Part shown: piece after piece, positions 43,030 to 51,472 of the stretch
How the letters are laid out: each line of letters opens with the position of its first letter
Numbering within the stretch: the stretch's first letter is position 1
Assembly (NCBI GenBank): GCA_949296075.1
Contig: CASFNG010000009.1
Coordinates: 186,001-250,000, forward strand
DNA from: an uncultured Parabacteroides sp.
Lineage (GTDB): Bacteria > Bacteroidota > Bacteroidia > Bacteroidales > Tannerellaceae
DNA length: 64,000 nt
Direction: 5' to 3'
Made by a program: the position numbers and the translations under genes
The notes under the pieces: generated by a model
Databases searched by the model: none
Told to the model about the DNA's origin: nothing
The model's input: the letters and a program-made list of their open reading frames with translations, nothing else

Positions 43030-44091
43030 ATGAGTATTCAAATAGGAGATAAAGTCCGTTTCCTGAATAGTGTGGGAGGCGGTATCGTGCGCGGGTTCCA
43101 AGGGAAGGATCAGGTGCTGGTCGAGGATGAGGATGGCTTCGAGATCCCGGCGTTGATCCGGGAGTGCGTCGTGGTCGGCAACGGCGATATGCAGGTTCAT
43201 AGCTCGAACCGCCCGAAGATCCCGGCCCCGGAGGTGAATCCGGCGCCTAAGGCGACCGAGCCTGAGCCGGAGCAGGTGGAGGAGACGGCCGAAGGGGAGC
43301 GGCTGAACGTCTATTTGGCGTATCTGCCGGTCGACCCGAAGACGTTCCAGCAATGCGGTTATGAGGCCTATTTCGTGAACGACAGCAATTATTACCTCTT
43401 CTTCAATTACATGAACCGGGTGAACAATAGCTGGATCAGTCGCTATAACGGGCTGGTCGAGCCGAATACCAAGATCTTCATGGAGGAATTCAGCAAGCAA
43501 GACCTGAATGAGCTGGAGCGGGTCTGCGTGCAATTTATCGCTTTCAAGAAAGATAAACCGTATGCCTTGAAGAACGCTATCTCCGTGGAATTGCGCTTGG
43601 ATACCGTGAAATTCTATAAACTGCATTGTTTCATGGAGAATGACTTCTTCGAGGAAGATGCGTTGGTCTATCCGATTGTCCGCGGGGATGTGCCGGAACG
43701 GGAGCTATTGGTATCGGCCACGGAGTTACAGGAGTCGATCATGCGGCAAAAGATCCGCGAGGAGCGGAGGGCTACCCAGCCGATCGTGAAGAAAAAGGCG
43801 ACAAACTCCGCCATTTTGGAGGTGGACTTGCATATTAATGAGCTCTTGGATAACACCAATGGGCTGAGCAATTCGGATATGTTGCGCTATCAGTTGGATA
43901 AGTTTCACGAGGTGATGGAGCAATATGCCGCCAAGAAGGGGCAGAAGATTGTCTTTATCCACGGCAAGGGGAACGGCGTGCTCCGGAAAGCGATCGAGAA
44001 GGAACTGAAGACGCGCTATAAGCAACATGAGTTCCAGGATGCCTCTTTCCGGGAATATGGCTTCGGGGCGACGATGGTGACGATCCGGTAA
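43030..44091 (+). CDS. DUF2027/Smr domain protein
   Basis: Protein of 353 residues. The N-terminal part (about 1-60) is a small beta-domain (IGDKVRFLNSVGGGIVRGF) followed by a Pro/Glu-rich linker. A middle DUF2027 domain spans about 90-230. The C-terminal Smr domain (about 260-353) is marked by LEVDLHINELLD, IHGKGNGVLR and YGFGATMVTI. Smr domains nick or bind nucleic acid, as in MutS2 and ribosome-rescue nucleases; the canonical LDxH is VDLH here. The CYTH gene starts about 20 bp downstream, suggesting co-transcription. The specific role is unknown. Confidence 0.88.
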   Translation: MSIQIGDKVRFLNSVGGGIVRGFQGKDQVLVEDEDGFEIPALIRECVVVGNGDMQVHSSNRPKIPAPEVNPAPKATEPEPEQVEETAEGERLNVYLAYLPVDPKTFQQCGYEAYFVNDSNYYLFFNYMNRVNNSWISRYNGLVEPNTKIFMEEFSKQDLNELERVCVQFIAFKKDKPYALKNAISVELRLDTVKFYKLHCFMENDFFEEDALVYPIVRGDVPERELLVSATELQESIMRQKIREERRATQPIVKKKATNSAILEVDLHINELLDNTNGLSNSDMLRYQLDKFHEVMEQYAAKKGQKIVFIHGKGNGVLRKAIEKELKTRYKQHEFQDASFREYGFGATMVTIR

Positions 44092-44112
44092 CCGTATAAA
44101 TCCTATGTGGTC

Positions 44113-44586
44113 ATGGCGATAGAGATAGAACGGAAGTTCTTGGTGGAGGGCGATTTCCTGCCGGAGGCGGTAAGCTCTACCCGGATCGTGCAGGGATATA
44201 TCTGCTCCGCTCCGGGACGGACGGTGCGTGTCCGCGTACGTGGCGGGGAGGGCTACCTCACCATCAAGGGGGCTTCCGATGAGAAAGGAATGAGCCGATT
44301 GGAGTTCGAGTGGAAAATCTCCTTGGAGGAGGCGGAGCGACTGTTGGAGCTTTGCGAGCCGGGCACGATCGATAAGGTACGTTACTTGGTGCCGAAAGGG
44401 GCGCATACCTGGGAGGTCGATGTTTTTCACGGGGCGAACGAGGGATTGGTGTTGGCGGAGATTGAGCTAAAGGCTGAGGAAGATTTTTTCGAACGTCCGG
44501 CATGGTTAGGAAAAGAGGTGACCGGGGATCGGCGTTATTATAATTCTATGTTGACAAAACATCCTTTTAATACGAGAAATACATGA
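44113..44586 (+). CDS. CYTH domain (triphosphate tunnel) protein
   Basis: Protein of 157 residues from the ATG at 44113; a GTG two codons earlier is also in frame. The EIERKFLV signature of CYTH/triphosphate-tunnel enzymes is at the N-terminus, followed by QGYICSAPGRTVRVRVRGG, LTIKGA and EWKISLEEAERLL with the expected alternating basic and acidic strands. Relatives hydrolyse inorganic triphosphate or nucleoside triphosphates. Its last codons overlap the start of the S46 peptidase gene by four bases (ATGA), implying translational coupling. Confidence 0.9.
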   Translation: MAIEIERKFLVEGDFLPEAVSSTRIVQGYICSAPGRTVRVRVRGGEGYLTIKGASDEKGMSRLEFEWKISLEEAERLLELCEPGTIDKVRYLVPKGAHTWEVDVFHGANEGLVLAEIELKAEEDFFERPAWLGKEVTGDRRYYNSMLTKHPFNTRNT

Positions 44587-46745
44587 GAAAACTTGTCTTG
44601 TCCGTGGCGGTGGCGCTTTTGTCGTCCTCGCTTTTTGCCGATGAAGGCATGTGGGTATTACCCTTGTTGAAGCAACAGAAGTTCGCGGAGATGCAGGCGT
44701 TGGGCCTGAAGTTGGGCGACTTGGAAGTGTATAACGCGGAAGGCCCCTCGCTGAAGGACGCGGTAGTGCGCTTTGGAGGCGGTTGTACCGGGGAGATCAT
44801 CTCGCCGGATGGCTTGGTGCTGACGAACCATCATTGCGGTTATGGCAGTATCCAGCGGCATAGTACGCTGGAGCATGATTACCTGACGGATGGATTCTGG
44901 GCGATGTCGAGGGCGGAGGAGCTCCCGAATCCCGGACTCACGGTGACTTTTATCGACAAGATCGAGGATGTGACGGATTATGTGATGGAGGCCTTGGGGA
45001 AGATCTCGGATCCGAATAGCGTGGAGTTCCTTTCCGCAACCTATCTGAATGGTTTGGCGAAGGAGAAGGTCGGCGAGGCCTTCCTGCGCGAGAATCCGGG
45101 AACAGAGGTGGAGATCAAGGCTTTCTACGGGGGAAACAAATATTATATGTTCACGAAAAAGATCTATTCCGATGTCCGTTTAGTAGGGGCTCCTCCCTCG
45201 TCGATCGGGAAGTTCGGGGCGGATACGGATAACTGGATGTGGCCCCGGCATACGGGCGACTTCTCTATCTTCAGGGTGTATGCGGACGCGAACGGGAATC
45301 CGGCACCCTATTCGGAAAGCAATGTGCCCCTGCGTCCGAAGCGCTGGCTGAAGCTCTCGCTTGCCGGGGTGGAGGAGGACGACTTCGCGATGATTATGGG
45401 ATTCCCGGGGCGTACAAATAAGTATTATACCTCGTGGGAGGTGGCGGAACGCCGGGACATTGACAACGCGGTCCGTATCAATATCCGGAATCTGCGCCAG
45501 GAAGCGATGTTGGAGGAGATGCTGAAGGATCCGCAAGTCCGCATCCAGTATGCCAGCAAGTACGCAAGCTCCACGAATGCCTACAAGAACGCGATCGGGA
45601 GTAACTGGGCGATTCGTAAGCGCGATTTCGAACGGGTGAAGGCGGAGGAGCAGCAACGGCTGATCGCTTGGTCGAACAAGATGTGCGAGCCTGCCTATCC
45701 GGAGGCGCTTCTCTCGTTGGAAAAGATCGTGAATGACCGGAAAGATCTGCGTTTCCGTAGCTGGATGTTGGATGAGGCGTTGGTGCGCGGGATCGAGTTC
45801 TCGAAAGTCCCCACGGACATAGAGCCGCTTTGCCAGGCATTGTCGGGAAAGGATAAGGCTTCCCGGGCGGAGTCGCTCGCGGCCTTCGAGCAGGCTTATA
45901 AGCGTTTCGCAGATAAGGATTACGCCCCGGCGGTGGATAAGAAGATCGCCAAGGTCATGCTGAAGGAATACCGTCGCTTGGTGGCGCCGGAATCCGCTCC
46001 GGCCTATTTCTCCGTGATCGACAGCCAGTTCAAGGGCGACGTGGACGCTTTCGTGGATTATCTGTTCGATACGTCCATTTATGGCAGCCAAGCGAATTTT
46101 GAGCGCTTCAAGAAGCGCCCGTCGGTCAAGGCGTTGCGGGAAGACCCGATGATCCTTTTTGCCCAGTCCGTGAAGGATGAGCGGAAAGCGCTGGCTAAGG
46201 CGTTGGCCGACTTCGACGCGGGCTACGCGATCGCTCACCGGACGTATGTGAAAGGACTGCTGGCGATGCATGGGGAGCTGGCCAGTTTCCCCGACGCGAA
46301 CTCGACACTTCGCCTGACATACGGCCAGGTGCGCGGGTATAGCCCGAGGGATTGTGATTTTTATGGCCACCAGACCACGTTGGATGGCGTGATGGAGAAG
46401 GAAGATTCCACGAATTGGGAATTTGTCGTGCCCGCTCGCTTGAAAGAGCTGTATAAAGCCGGGGATTTCGGGCCGTATCAGATGCCAAGCGGGAAGATGC
46501 CGGTGGCGTTCTGCGCCACGACCCACACAACGGGCGGTAACTCCGGAAGCCCGGTGTTGAACGGGAACGGGGAGCTGATCGGCATCAATTTCGACCGTAA
46601 TTGGGAAGGTGTCGGTGGCGACATTCAATATCTGCCCGAATACCAGCGGAGCATCATCGTGGACATCCGCTACGTTTTGTTCGTGATCGACAAGTATGCG
46701 GGGGCAGGTTACCTATTGAATGAGATGGAGCTGGTCAAGGAGTGA
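44583..46745 (+). CDS. S46 family dipeptidyl peptidase, DPP11-like
   Basis: Exported serine exopeptidase of 720 residues that releases dipeptides from peptides in the periplasm. The signal peptide ends LLSSSLFA. The catalytic triad is visible as TNHHCGYGS (His), DNWMWPRHTGDFS (Asp) and TGGNSGSPVLN (Ser654). Substrate choice in this family depends on a residue after FD: here FDRNW places Arg at 672. That matches, within one position, the Arg that gives P. gingivalis DPP11 its Asp/Glu preference, whereas DPP7 has Gly. Length equals DPP11. A large bidirectional terminator follows. Confidence 0.92.
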   Translation: MRKLVLSVAVALLSSSLFADEGMWVLPLLKQQKFAEMQALGLKLGDLEVYNAEGPSLKDAVVRFGGGCTGEIISPDGLVLTNHHCGYGSIQRHSTLEHDYLTDGFWAMSRAEELPNPGLTVTFIDKIEDVTDYVMEALGKISDPNSVEFLSATYLNGLAKEKVGEAFLRENPGTEVEIKAFYGGNKYYMFTKKIYSDVRLVGAPPSSIGKFGADTDNWMWPRHTGDFSIFRVYADANGNPAPYSESNVPLRPKRWLKLSLAGVEEDDFAMIMGFPGRTNKYYTSWEVAERRDIDNAVRINIRNLRQEAMLEEMLKDPQVRIQYASKYASSTNAYKNAIGSNWAIRKRDFERVKAEEQQRLIAWSNKMCEPAYPEALLSLEKIVNDRKDLRFRSWMLDEALVRGIEFSKVPTDIEPLCQALSGKDKASRAESLAAFEQAYKRFADKDYAPAVDKKIAKVMLKEYRRLVAPESAPAYFSVIDSQFKGDVDAFVDYLFDTSIYGSQANFERFKKRPSVKALREDPMILFAQSVKDERKALAKALADFDAGYAIAHRTYVKGLLAMHGELASFPDANSTLRLTYGQVRGYSPRDCDFYGHQTTLDGVMEKEDSTNWEFVVPARLKELYKAGDFGPYQMPSGKMPVAFCATTHTTGGNSGSPVLNGNGELIGINFDRNWEGVGGDIQYLPEYQRSIIVDIRYVLFVIDKYAGAGYLLNEMELVKE

Positions 46746-46753
46746 TACAGTCG

Positions 46754-46783
46754 GGGGATCCTTTGGAGAGACATCGGATCCCC
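46754..46783 (+). terminator. hairpin after the peptidase gene
   Basis: Eight-base perfect stem GGGGATCC / GGATCCCC followed by TTTCGT, ten bases after the stop codon. A weak first terminator before the stronger one at 46799-46841. Confidence 0.55.
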
Positions 46784-46798
46784 TTTCGTAAAGACACG

Positions 46799-46841
46799 AA
46801 AAGAGGAGGCATATCCCGTATGAGATATGTCTCCTCTTTTT
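46799..46841. terminator. bidirectional terminator between convergent operons
   Basis: Seventeen-base stem from AAAAGAGGAGGCATATC to GATATGTCTCCTCTTTT with one G-U, an 8-nt loop, and T or A runs on both sides. It ends the peptidase transcript and the hemW/zeta transcript. Confidence 0.88.
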
Positions 46842-46864
46842 GTTAGATCGTGTTTGGATATAGC

Positions 46865-47032
46865 TTAATAAAGCTTGTCGAGATCTGCCGCCTTTACGCG
46901 GAAGATGTGACCGTTACGGGAAAACACTAATTCCCCGTCCTCTTTCTTCTTCTGGTTTACCAACCGTTGAAAAGCTATATTCGCGCCCTTGACTATATTT
47001 TCTTCAAATTCTCTAACTTCTTGCTCGCTCAT
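46865..47032 (-). CDS. 55-residue partner of the zeta-like kinase (candidate antitoxin)
   Basis: Short gene with start ATG at 47032 and stop TAA at 46865. It begins MSEQEVREFEENIVKG and contains LVNQKKKEDGELVFSRNG and ends AADLDKLY. Its start overlaps the zeta-like gene's stop by four bases, so the two are translationally coupled. The acidic and basic helical N-terminal half and small size suit a toxin-neutralising or accessory protein. I do not recognise a named family, and the antitoxin role is an inference from position. Confidence 0.65.
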   Translation of the reverse strand: MSEQEVREFEENIVKGANIAFQRLVNQKKKEDGELVFSRNGHIFRVKAADLDKLY

Positions 47033-47601
47033 GATTGTTCAAGTTTTGTAAAAATCTCTTGATTATACACTTCTTTCTTCTCATTCTTGAATCCTTTGGC
47101 AATCACTTCCATCGGAGACATCGAATTATCTGTTATCATCCAATAGTCACTAATGGGGAGGTATAGCTCGAACAAGTTATGGATGCCGGCGGCATATCTG
47201 CGCCGTATCGTCGCCTCCGGGATATTGTGTCCTCCGGCAGCGACACGCATCTTTACACGTTCCACCGCGAGATCCGGCGTGTTCAGCCAGAAATAGAGCA
47301 GCGTGACGTAATAACCTTCCCTTTGTGCTTCCCGTATCAGGTTCGCTACCGAACGGGTGGCCAGCGTCGTTTCCATAGCGAAGGTCTCACCTGCGTTGAT
47401 GAGCTCCTTGATCCTCTTATACATAATACGGCTTGCTTCAACGGCTACGGCTATACTGTCCGCGTTAAAAGGGGAAAGTCCCTTGGCTATCTCGTCTGAA
47501 TTTACAAACTCCTTACATTTTAGCATCTCTGGTAAAATCGTGAAGGAAGCTGTAGTTTTTCCTGCTCCGTTGCAACCTGATATTATATACAAATATGGCA
47601 C
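47029..47601 (-). CDS. zeta-toxin-like P-loop kinase
   Basis: P-loop kinase-like protein of 190 residues. The Walker A is ISGCNGAGKTTAS near the N-terminus, followed by FVNSDEIAKGL (the catalytic Asp region of zeta kinases), FAMETTLATRS and a late RVAAGGHNIPEATIRRRY lid. I chose a GTG at 47601 because a TATATTTG promoter element at 47623-47630 covers a further-upstream TTG in the same frame. Zeta toxins phosphorylate UDP-N-acetylglucosamine; shorter relatives in this group are mostly uncharacterised. It overlaps a 55-residue downstream gene by four bases, consistent with a toxin-antitoxin pair in toxin-first order. Confidence 0.78.
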   Translation of the reverse strand: MPYLYIISGCNGAGKTTASFTILPEMLKCKEFVNSDEIAKGLSPFNADSIAVAVEASRIMYKRIKELINAGETFAMETTLATRSVANLIREAQREGYYVTLLYFWLNTPDLAVERVKMRVAAGGHNIPEATIRRRYAAGIHNLFELYLPISDYWMITDNSMSPMEVIAKGFKNEKKEVYNQEIFTKLEQS

Positions 47602-47622
47602 TGTTCGCTGTTTTTGATGCTG

Positions 47623-47630
47623 CAAATATA
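47623..47630 (-). promoter_or_regulatory. promoter of the zeta-like gene pair
   Basis: Minus-strand TATATTTG matches TANNTTTG 22 bases before the chosen GTG start. It suggests expression independent of the upstream hemW. Confidence 0.5.
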
Positions 47631-47743
47631 TGTAATAGTTTTTTAATAGGATCTTTTTTATTTCTCAAAAATAGTAAAAATGTGCAGGATATGTCCTTTT
47701 TTCCGGTCGGTTTGTTTAGGAAAACGGGAGTTTCGTTAAATTT

Positions 47744-48871
47744 TCATATCCATAGCAGATCGCTCATGACGCCGTCGGAGATGAAGATCCCGGAGCGTGT
47801 AAGTATCAATCTGTCACCGTCCCGGCGGATCAACCCCCGGTCGAGGTGGGGCGACGCTTGCTTTTGGCAATATTCCATCAGCCTATCCCCGAATTTGGCC
47901 TTGATTTCCGGCAGGGATATGCCCCACATCGTGCGTAGCCCGGTGATGATATAGTCGTTGTAGCGCGTGGGGATGTCCAGCTTTTCCGACTCCACGATGG
48001 AGGCCCCCTCTCGCATCCCTTTTATATAGGTAGGAAGGGAAGAAGGGTTCCACTCCCGGTCGGTGCCGTTGTAGGAGTGGGCCGAAGGCCCTAAGCCCAA
48101 ATAGTTCTCTCCCGTCCAATAAGAGCTGTTGTGCCTGGAGATGAATCCCGGGCGGGCGAAGTTGGAGATCTCGTAATGCTCAAGACCCGCCGCCGTCAGC
48201 CGCTCGATAAGCGTGGTGAAGAACGCGACGCTCAGCTCCTCGTCGACGGGCGCCACTTTTCCCGCTTGGAGCAAACGGTGGAGAGCCGTCCCCTCCTCGT
48301 AGATCAGGTGGTAGGCGGAGATGTGGGGGATCCGCAGTTGGATCGCCTGCCCCAGGTTCTCCTCCCAGGCTTGTCGGGTCTGGCCTGGGAGACCATAAAT
48401 CAGGTCGATGCTGATATTCTCCAGCCCACTGTCTTGACAGAGCTCCACGGCCCGGATCGCCTGCTCGCGGTCGTGCCGGCGGTTCAGGAAGCGGAGGTCG
48501 TCGGGCCGGAAGCTCTGCACGCCCATGCTGACCCGGTTGACCGGGAGCCCGCGCAAGGCCTTCACGTATTCGGGGCGCATATCGTCGGGGTTCGCCTCCA
48601 AGGTGATCTCCGGCTGCCCGGCGATCTTGAAGGTCCGGTAGATCGCCTCGAAGATCCGCCCCAGATCCGCCACGCTCAGCTGGGAGGGAGTCCCGCCACC
48701 GAGATAGATTGTCCGCAGGGGCTCACCGCCAAGGTATGCCTTCCGCAGCGACATCTCCCGTATGAGCGCCTCTATATAAGGCTCCTTGTAACCCTTCTCC
48801 GTGCTTGAGAAGAAGTCGCAATACAGGCAGCGCTTGGCGCAAAAGGGTACATGAATGTATAAACCGGCCAT
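47744..48871 (-). CDS. hemW: HemW-like radical SAM protein
   Basis: Radical SAM protein of 375 residues, long annotated as oxygen-independent coproporphyrinogen oxidase; HemW is now regarded as a heme chaperone. The ATG at 48871 is used because MAGLYIHVPFCAKRCLYCDFF, with the CxxxCxxC cluster motif, begins there; upstream codons in the same frame look non-coding. Other motifs are YLGGGTPSQL, NPDDMRPEYVKAL, NRVSMGVQSF and DLIYGLPGQT, ending with the HemN C-terminal domain. It is divergent from the EF-G2 gene. Confidence 0.93.
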   Translation of the reverse strand: MAGLYIHVPFCAKRCLYCDFFSSTEKGYKEPYIEALIREMSLRKAYLGGEPLRTIYLGGGTPSQLSVADLGRIFEAIYRTFKIAGQPEITLEANPDDMRPEYVKALRGLPVNRVSMGVQSFRPDDLRFLNRRHDREQAIRAVELCQDSGLENISIDLIYGLPGQTRQAWEENLGQAIQLRIPHISAYHLIYEEGTALHRLLQAGKVAPVDEELSVAFFTTLIERLTAAGLEHYEISNFARPGFISRHNSSYWTGENYLGLGPSAHSYNGTDREWNPSSLPTYIKGMREGASIVESEKLDIPTRYNDYIITGLRTMWGISLPEIKAKFGDRLMEYCQKQASPHLDRGLIRRDGDRLILTRSGIFISDGVMSDLLWI

Positions 48872-49160
48872 GATCCAGATGTTCTTGCCGCGAAGATATA
48901 TCTTTTCCCTGAGGATCGTCCGTTTTTTTCTTCCCGAAGGATTGCGGAAAGCTTGCCCGGCTTTTTCCGGGTTGTTGCCCAGCCTTTCCAAGAGGCTCGC
49001 CCAAGGCTTTTTTTTCAACGGGGAGGGCCCCTGCTGCATAACATTGTTCTCAAACACGGGGCGGAAATTGCTTTTTAGGGTTACAATCTCTAATTTGCGC
49101 CCTCGTGAAAATGATTCACGCGAGAAAGCTTTATTGTTAAATCTAATAAATCCTGATAGC
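48872..49160. other. 289-bp divergent region between hemW and the EF-G2-like gene
   Basis: No gene seen. A TATCTTCG element (minus, 48891-48898) is a one-mismatch -7 box for hemW. On the plus side CTAATTTG near 49101 is a weak -7 box for the EF-G2-like gene. The stretch 48940-49015 is rich in short inverted motifs (CCCGG...CCGGG) and a T8 run, possibly leader structure of a transcript reading right; nothing decisive. Confidence 0.4.
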
Positions 49161-51317
49161 ATGAAAGTGTACCAAACAAATGAAATCAAGAACATATCGA
49201 TCTTGGGAAGTTCCGGCTCTGGAAAAACCACTCTCGCTGAAGCTATGCTTTACGAGGGTGGAGTTATAAAACGTCGCGGCTCTGTGGAGGCAAAGAATAC
49301 GGTGTCAGACTATTTCCCGGTTGAGAAGGAGTATGGTTACTCGGTGTTCTCGACCGTTTTCAGTGTTGAATGGCAGGATCGGAAGCTGAATTTCATCGAT
49401 TGCCCGGGCTCAGACGACTTCGTGGGGGGCGCTGTCTCCGCGTTGAACGTCACGGATACGGCCCTGATGGTGCTGAACGCGCAATACGGCGTGGAGGTAG
49501 GGACGGTCAACCAGTTCCGCTATACCGAGCAATTCCATAAACCGGTGATATTTGTCGTCAATCAATTGGATAACGATAAGGCCGACTTCGACGGGACGAT
49601 CGCCCAGCTGAAGGATCGGTGGGGCAGCAAGGTGGTGCAGATCCAGTACCCGATCAGTTGCGGATCCTCCTTCAACGCCGTGGTGGATGTCCTGAAAATG
49701 AAGATGTATCGCTGGAAACCCGAAGGAGGCGTGCCCGAGGTACTGGAGATTCCCGCCGAGGAGATGGAGAAGGCGATGGAGCTGCACCAGGCCTTGGTGG
49801 AGGCTGCCGCCGAGAACGACGACTCGCTGATGGAGAAGTTCTTCGAGGAGGGCGCCTTGAGCGAGGATGACATGCGTGCGGGTATCCGTGCCGGTTTGGT
49901 GACGAGAAGCATGTTCCCCGTGTTCTGCGTATGCGCCGGGCGGGATATGTGCGTCCGCCGTACCTTGGAGTTCCTGGGGAACGTGGTTCCCTGTACCGAT
50001 AAGATGCCGCGCCTGATTACCACGGAAGGGATCGAGGTGACACCCGACTCGAACGGGCCGACCAGCCTGTTCTTCTTCAAGACCACCGTGGAGCCTCATA
50101 TCGGCCAGGTATCTTATTTCAAGGTGATCTCCGGCAAGGTGAAGGAGGGCGACGACCTGACGAACGCCGACCGGGGCTCGAAGGAACGTATCGCCCAGCT
50201 CTTCGTGGTGGCGGGGCAGACCCGTACGCCGGTGACGGAGATGGTGGCGGGCGACATCGGCGCTACCGTCAAGCTGAAGGATGTACGTCGGGGGAATACC
50301 TTGAATGGCAAGGGATGTGATTACCGCTTCGACTTCATCAAGTATCCGGATCCCAAGTATCGCCGGGCGATCAAGCCGGCGAACGAGGCGGACGCCGAGA
50401 AGATGATGGAGATCCTGATGCGTATGCGCGAGGAGGATCCGACATGGGTGATCGAGCAATCGAAGGAGCTGAAGCAGACTATCGTGATGGGGCAGGGTGA
50501 GTTCCACCTGCGTACCTTGAAATGGCGTATCGAGAACAACGATAAATTGCCGGTGGAGTTCATGGAGCCGAAGATTCCCTATCGGGAGACGATCACGAAG
50601 GCTGCCCGGGCCGACTACCGGCATAAGAAACAATCCGGTGGGGCCGGACAGTTCGGTGAGGTGCATTTGATCATCGAGCCTTATTACGAGGGTATGCCGG
50701 CGCCGGATTCGTACCGCTTTGGTGGGCAGGAGTACAAGATGAACGTGCGCGACACGCAGGTGGTCGAGCTGGATTGGGGCGGCAAGCTGGTGTTCGTGAA
50801 CTGTATCGTCGGTGGCGCCATCGACGCGCGCTTCCTCCCGGCTATCCTGAAAGGGATCATGGCGCGCATGGAGCAAGGTCCGTTGACGGGATCGTATGCC
50901 CGCGACGTGCGTGTTTGCGTCTACGACGGCAAGATGCACCCGGTGGACAGTAACGAGATTTCCTTCATGCTGGCTGGACGTAACGCCTTCAGCACCGCCT
51001 TCAAGGAGGCAGGGCCGAAGATCCTTGAGCCGGTATATGACGTGGAGGTGTCCGTGCCTGCCGACTACCTGGGCGACGTGATGAGCGACTTGCAGGGACG
51101 GCGTGCCTTGATTATGGGAATGAGCAGCGAGAAGGGCTTCGAGAAATTGCAGGCGAAGGTACCTCTGAAGGAGATGTCTAATTACTCTACCTCCTTGAGT
51201 TCCATCACGGGCGGGCGTGCTTCCTTCACGATGAAGTTCGCGAGCTACGAGTTAGTGCCTTCCGATGTGCAGGAGAAGTTGCTGAAAGCGTACGAGGCTT
51301 CCCAGACGGAAGATTGA
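49161..51317 (+). CDS. EF-G paralogue (EF-G2-like) lacking the catalytic histidine
   Basis: Translation-factor GTPase family protein of 718 residues; the ATG at 49161 begins MKVYQTNEIKNI, and upstream in-frame codons look non-coding. Domain order is that of EF-G. The P-loop is GSSGSGKTT (16-24), not AHVDAGKTT. Switch I reads EYGYSVFST instead of ERGITI. Switch II is DCPGSDDF with Ser84 in place of the catalytic His, and NKxD is NQLD (134-137). Domains II-V follow, including IGQVSYFKVISGKVKEGD. These changes match the B. thetaiotaomicron EF-G2, reported to support translation without GTP hydrolysis during carbon limitation and gut colonisation. The match is from memory of that protein. Confidence 0.9.
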   Translation: MKVYQTNEIKNISILGSSGSGKTTLAEAMLYEGGVIKRRGSVEAKNTVSDYFPVEKEYGYSVFSTVFSVEWQDRKLNFIDCPGSDDFVGGAVSALNVTDTALMVLNAQYGVEVGTVNQFRYTEQFHKPVIFVVNQLDNDKADFDGTIAQLKDRWGSKVVQIQYPISCGSSFNAVVDVLKMKMYRWKPEGGVPEVLEIPAEEMEKAMELHQALVEAAAENDDSLMEKFFEEGALSEDDMRAGIRAGLVTRSMFPVFCVCAGRDMCVRRTLEFLGNVVPCTDKMPRLITTEGIEVTPDSNGPTSLFFFKTTVEPHIGQVSYFKVISGKVKEGDDLTNADRGSKERIAQLFVVAGQTRTPVTEMVAGDIGATVKLKDVRRGNTLNGKGCDYRFDFIKYPDPKYRRAIKPANEADAEKMMEILMRMREEDPTWVIEQSKELKQTIVMGQGEFHLRTLKWRIENNDKLPVEFMEPKIPYRETITKAARADYRHKKQSGGAGQFGEVHLIIEPYYEGMPAPDSYRFGGQEYKMNVRDTQVVELDWGGKLVFVNCIVGGAIDARFLPAILKGIMARMEQGPLTGSYARDVRVCVYDGKMHPVDSNEISFMLAGRNAFSTAFKEAGPKILEPVYDVEVSVPADYLGDVMSDLQGRRALIMGMSSEKGFEKLQAKVPLKEMSNYSTSLSSITGGRASFTMKFASYELVPSDVQEKLLKAYEASQTED

Positions 51318-51363
51318 GAAACATAGAAGTCATCATAATTTTAATATTTCAAATTAAACAAGG

Positions 51364-51395
51364 AAAGGCGGGCTTTGTGAAAAGCCTGCCTTTTT
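51364..51395 (+). terminator. terminator after the EF-G2-like gene
   Basis: Stem AAAGGCGGGCTTT / AAAGCCTGCCTTT with one G-U and loop GTGA, running into T5, 47 bases after the stop. Confidence 0.85.
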
Positions 51396-51419
51396 CATTT
51401 ATTATTTATAGGGTTGTAT

Positions 51420-51427
51420 TATCTTTG
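51420..51427 (+). promoter_or_regulatory. promoter of the phosphoesterase-glycosyltransferase pair
   Basis: TATCTTTG matches TANNTTTG, 45 bases before the start codon. Confidence 0.5.
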
Positions 51428-51472
51428 TAACGGGATAAGCGCTTATTTGTAATAGCTTAAAATAGAGGGAAA

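Noticed and set aside
45180-46628. 482-codon open frame antisense to the S46 peptidase gene
   Set aside because: Low-complexity His/Arg/Leu-rich translation without family motifs; it mirrors the codon use of the real gene on the other strand.
48855-49160. 102-residue N-terminal extension of the EF-G2-like protein
   Set aside because: EF-G proteins begin close to the P-loop, as with the ATG at 49161; the upstream codons overlap the hemW start region.
49410-50939. 509-codon open frame antisense to the EF-G2-like gene
   Set aside because: His-rich shadow translation; the opposite strand encodes a full EF-G domain series.
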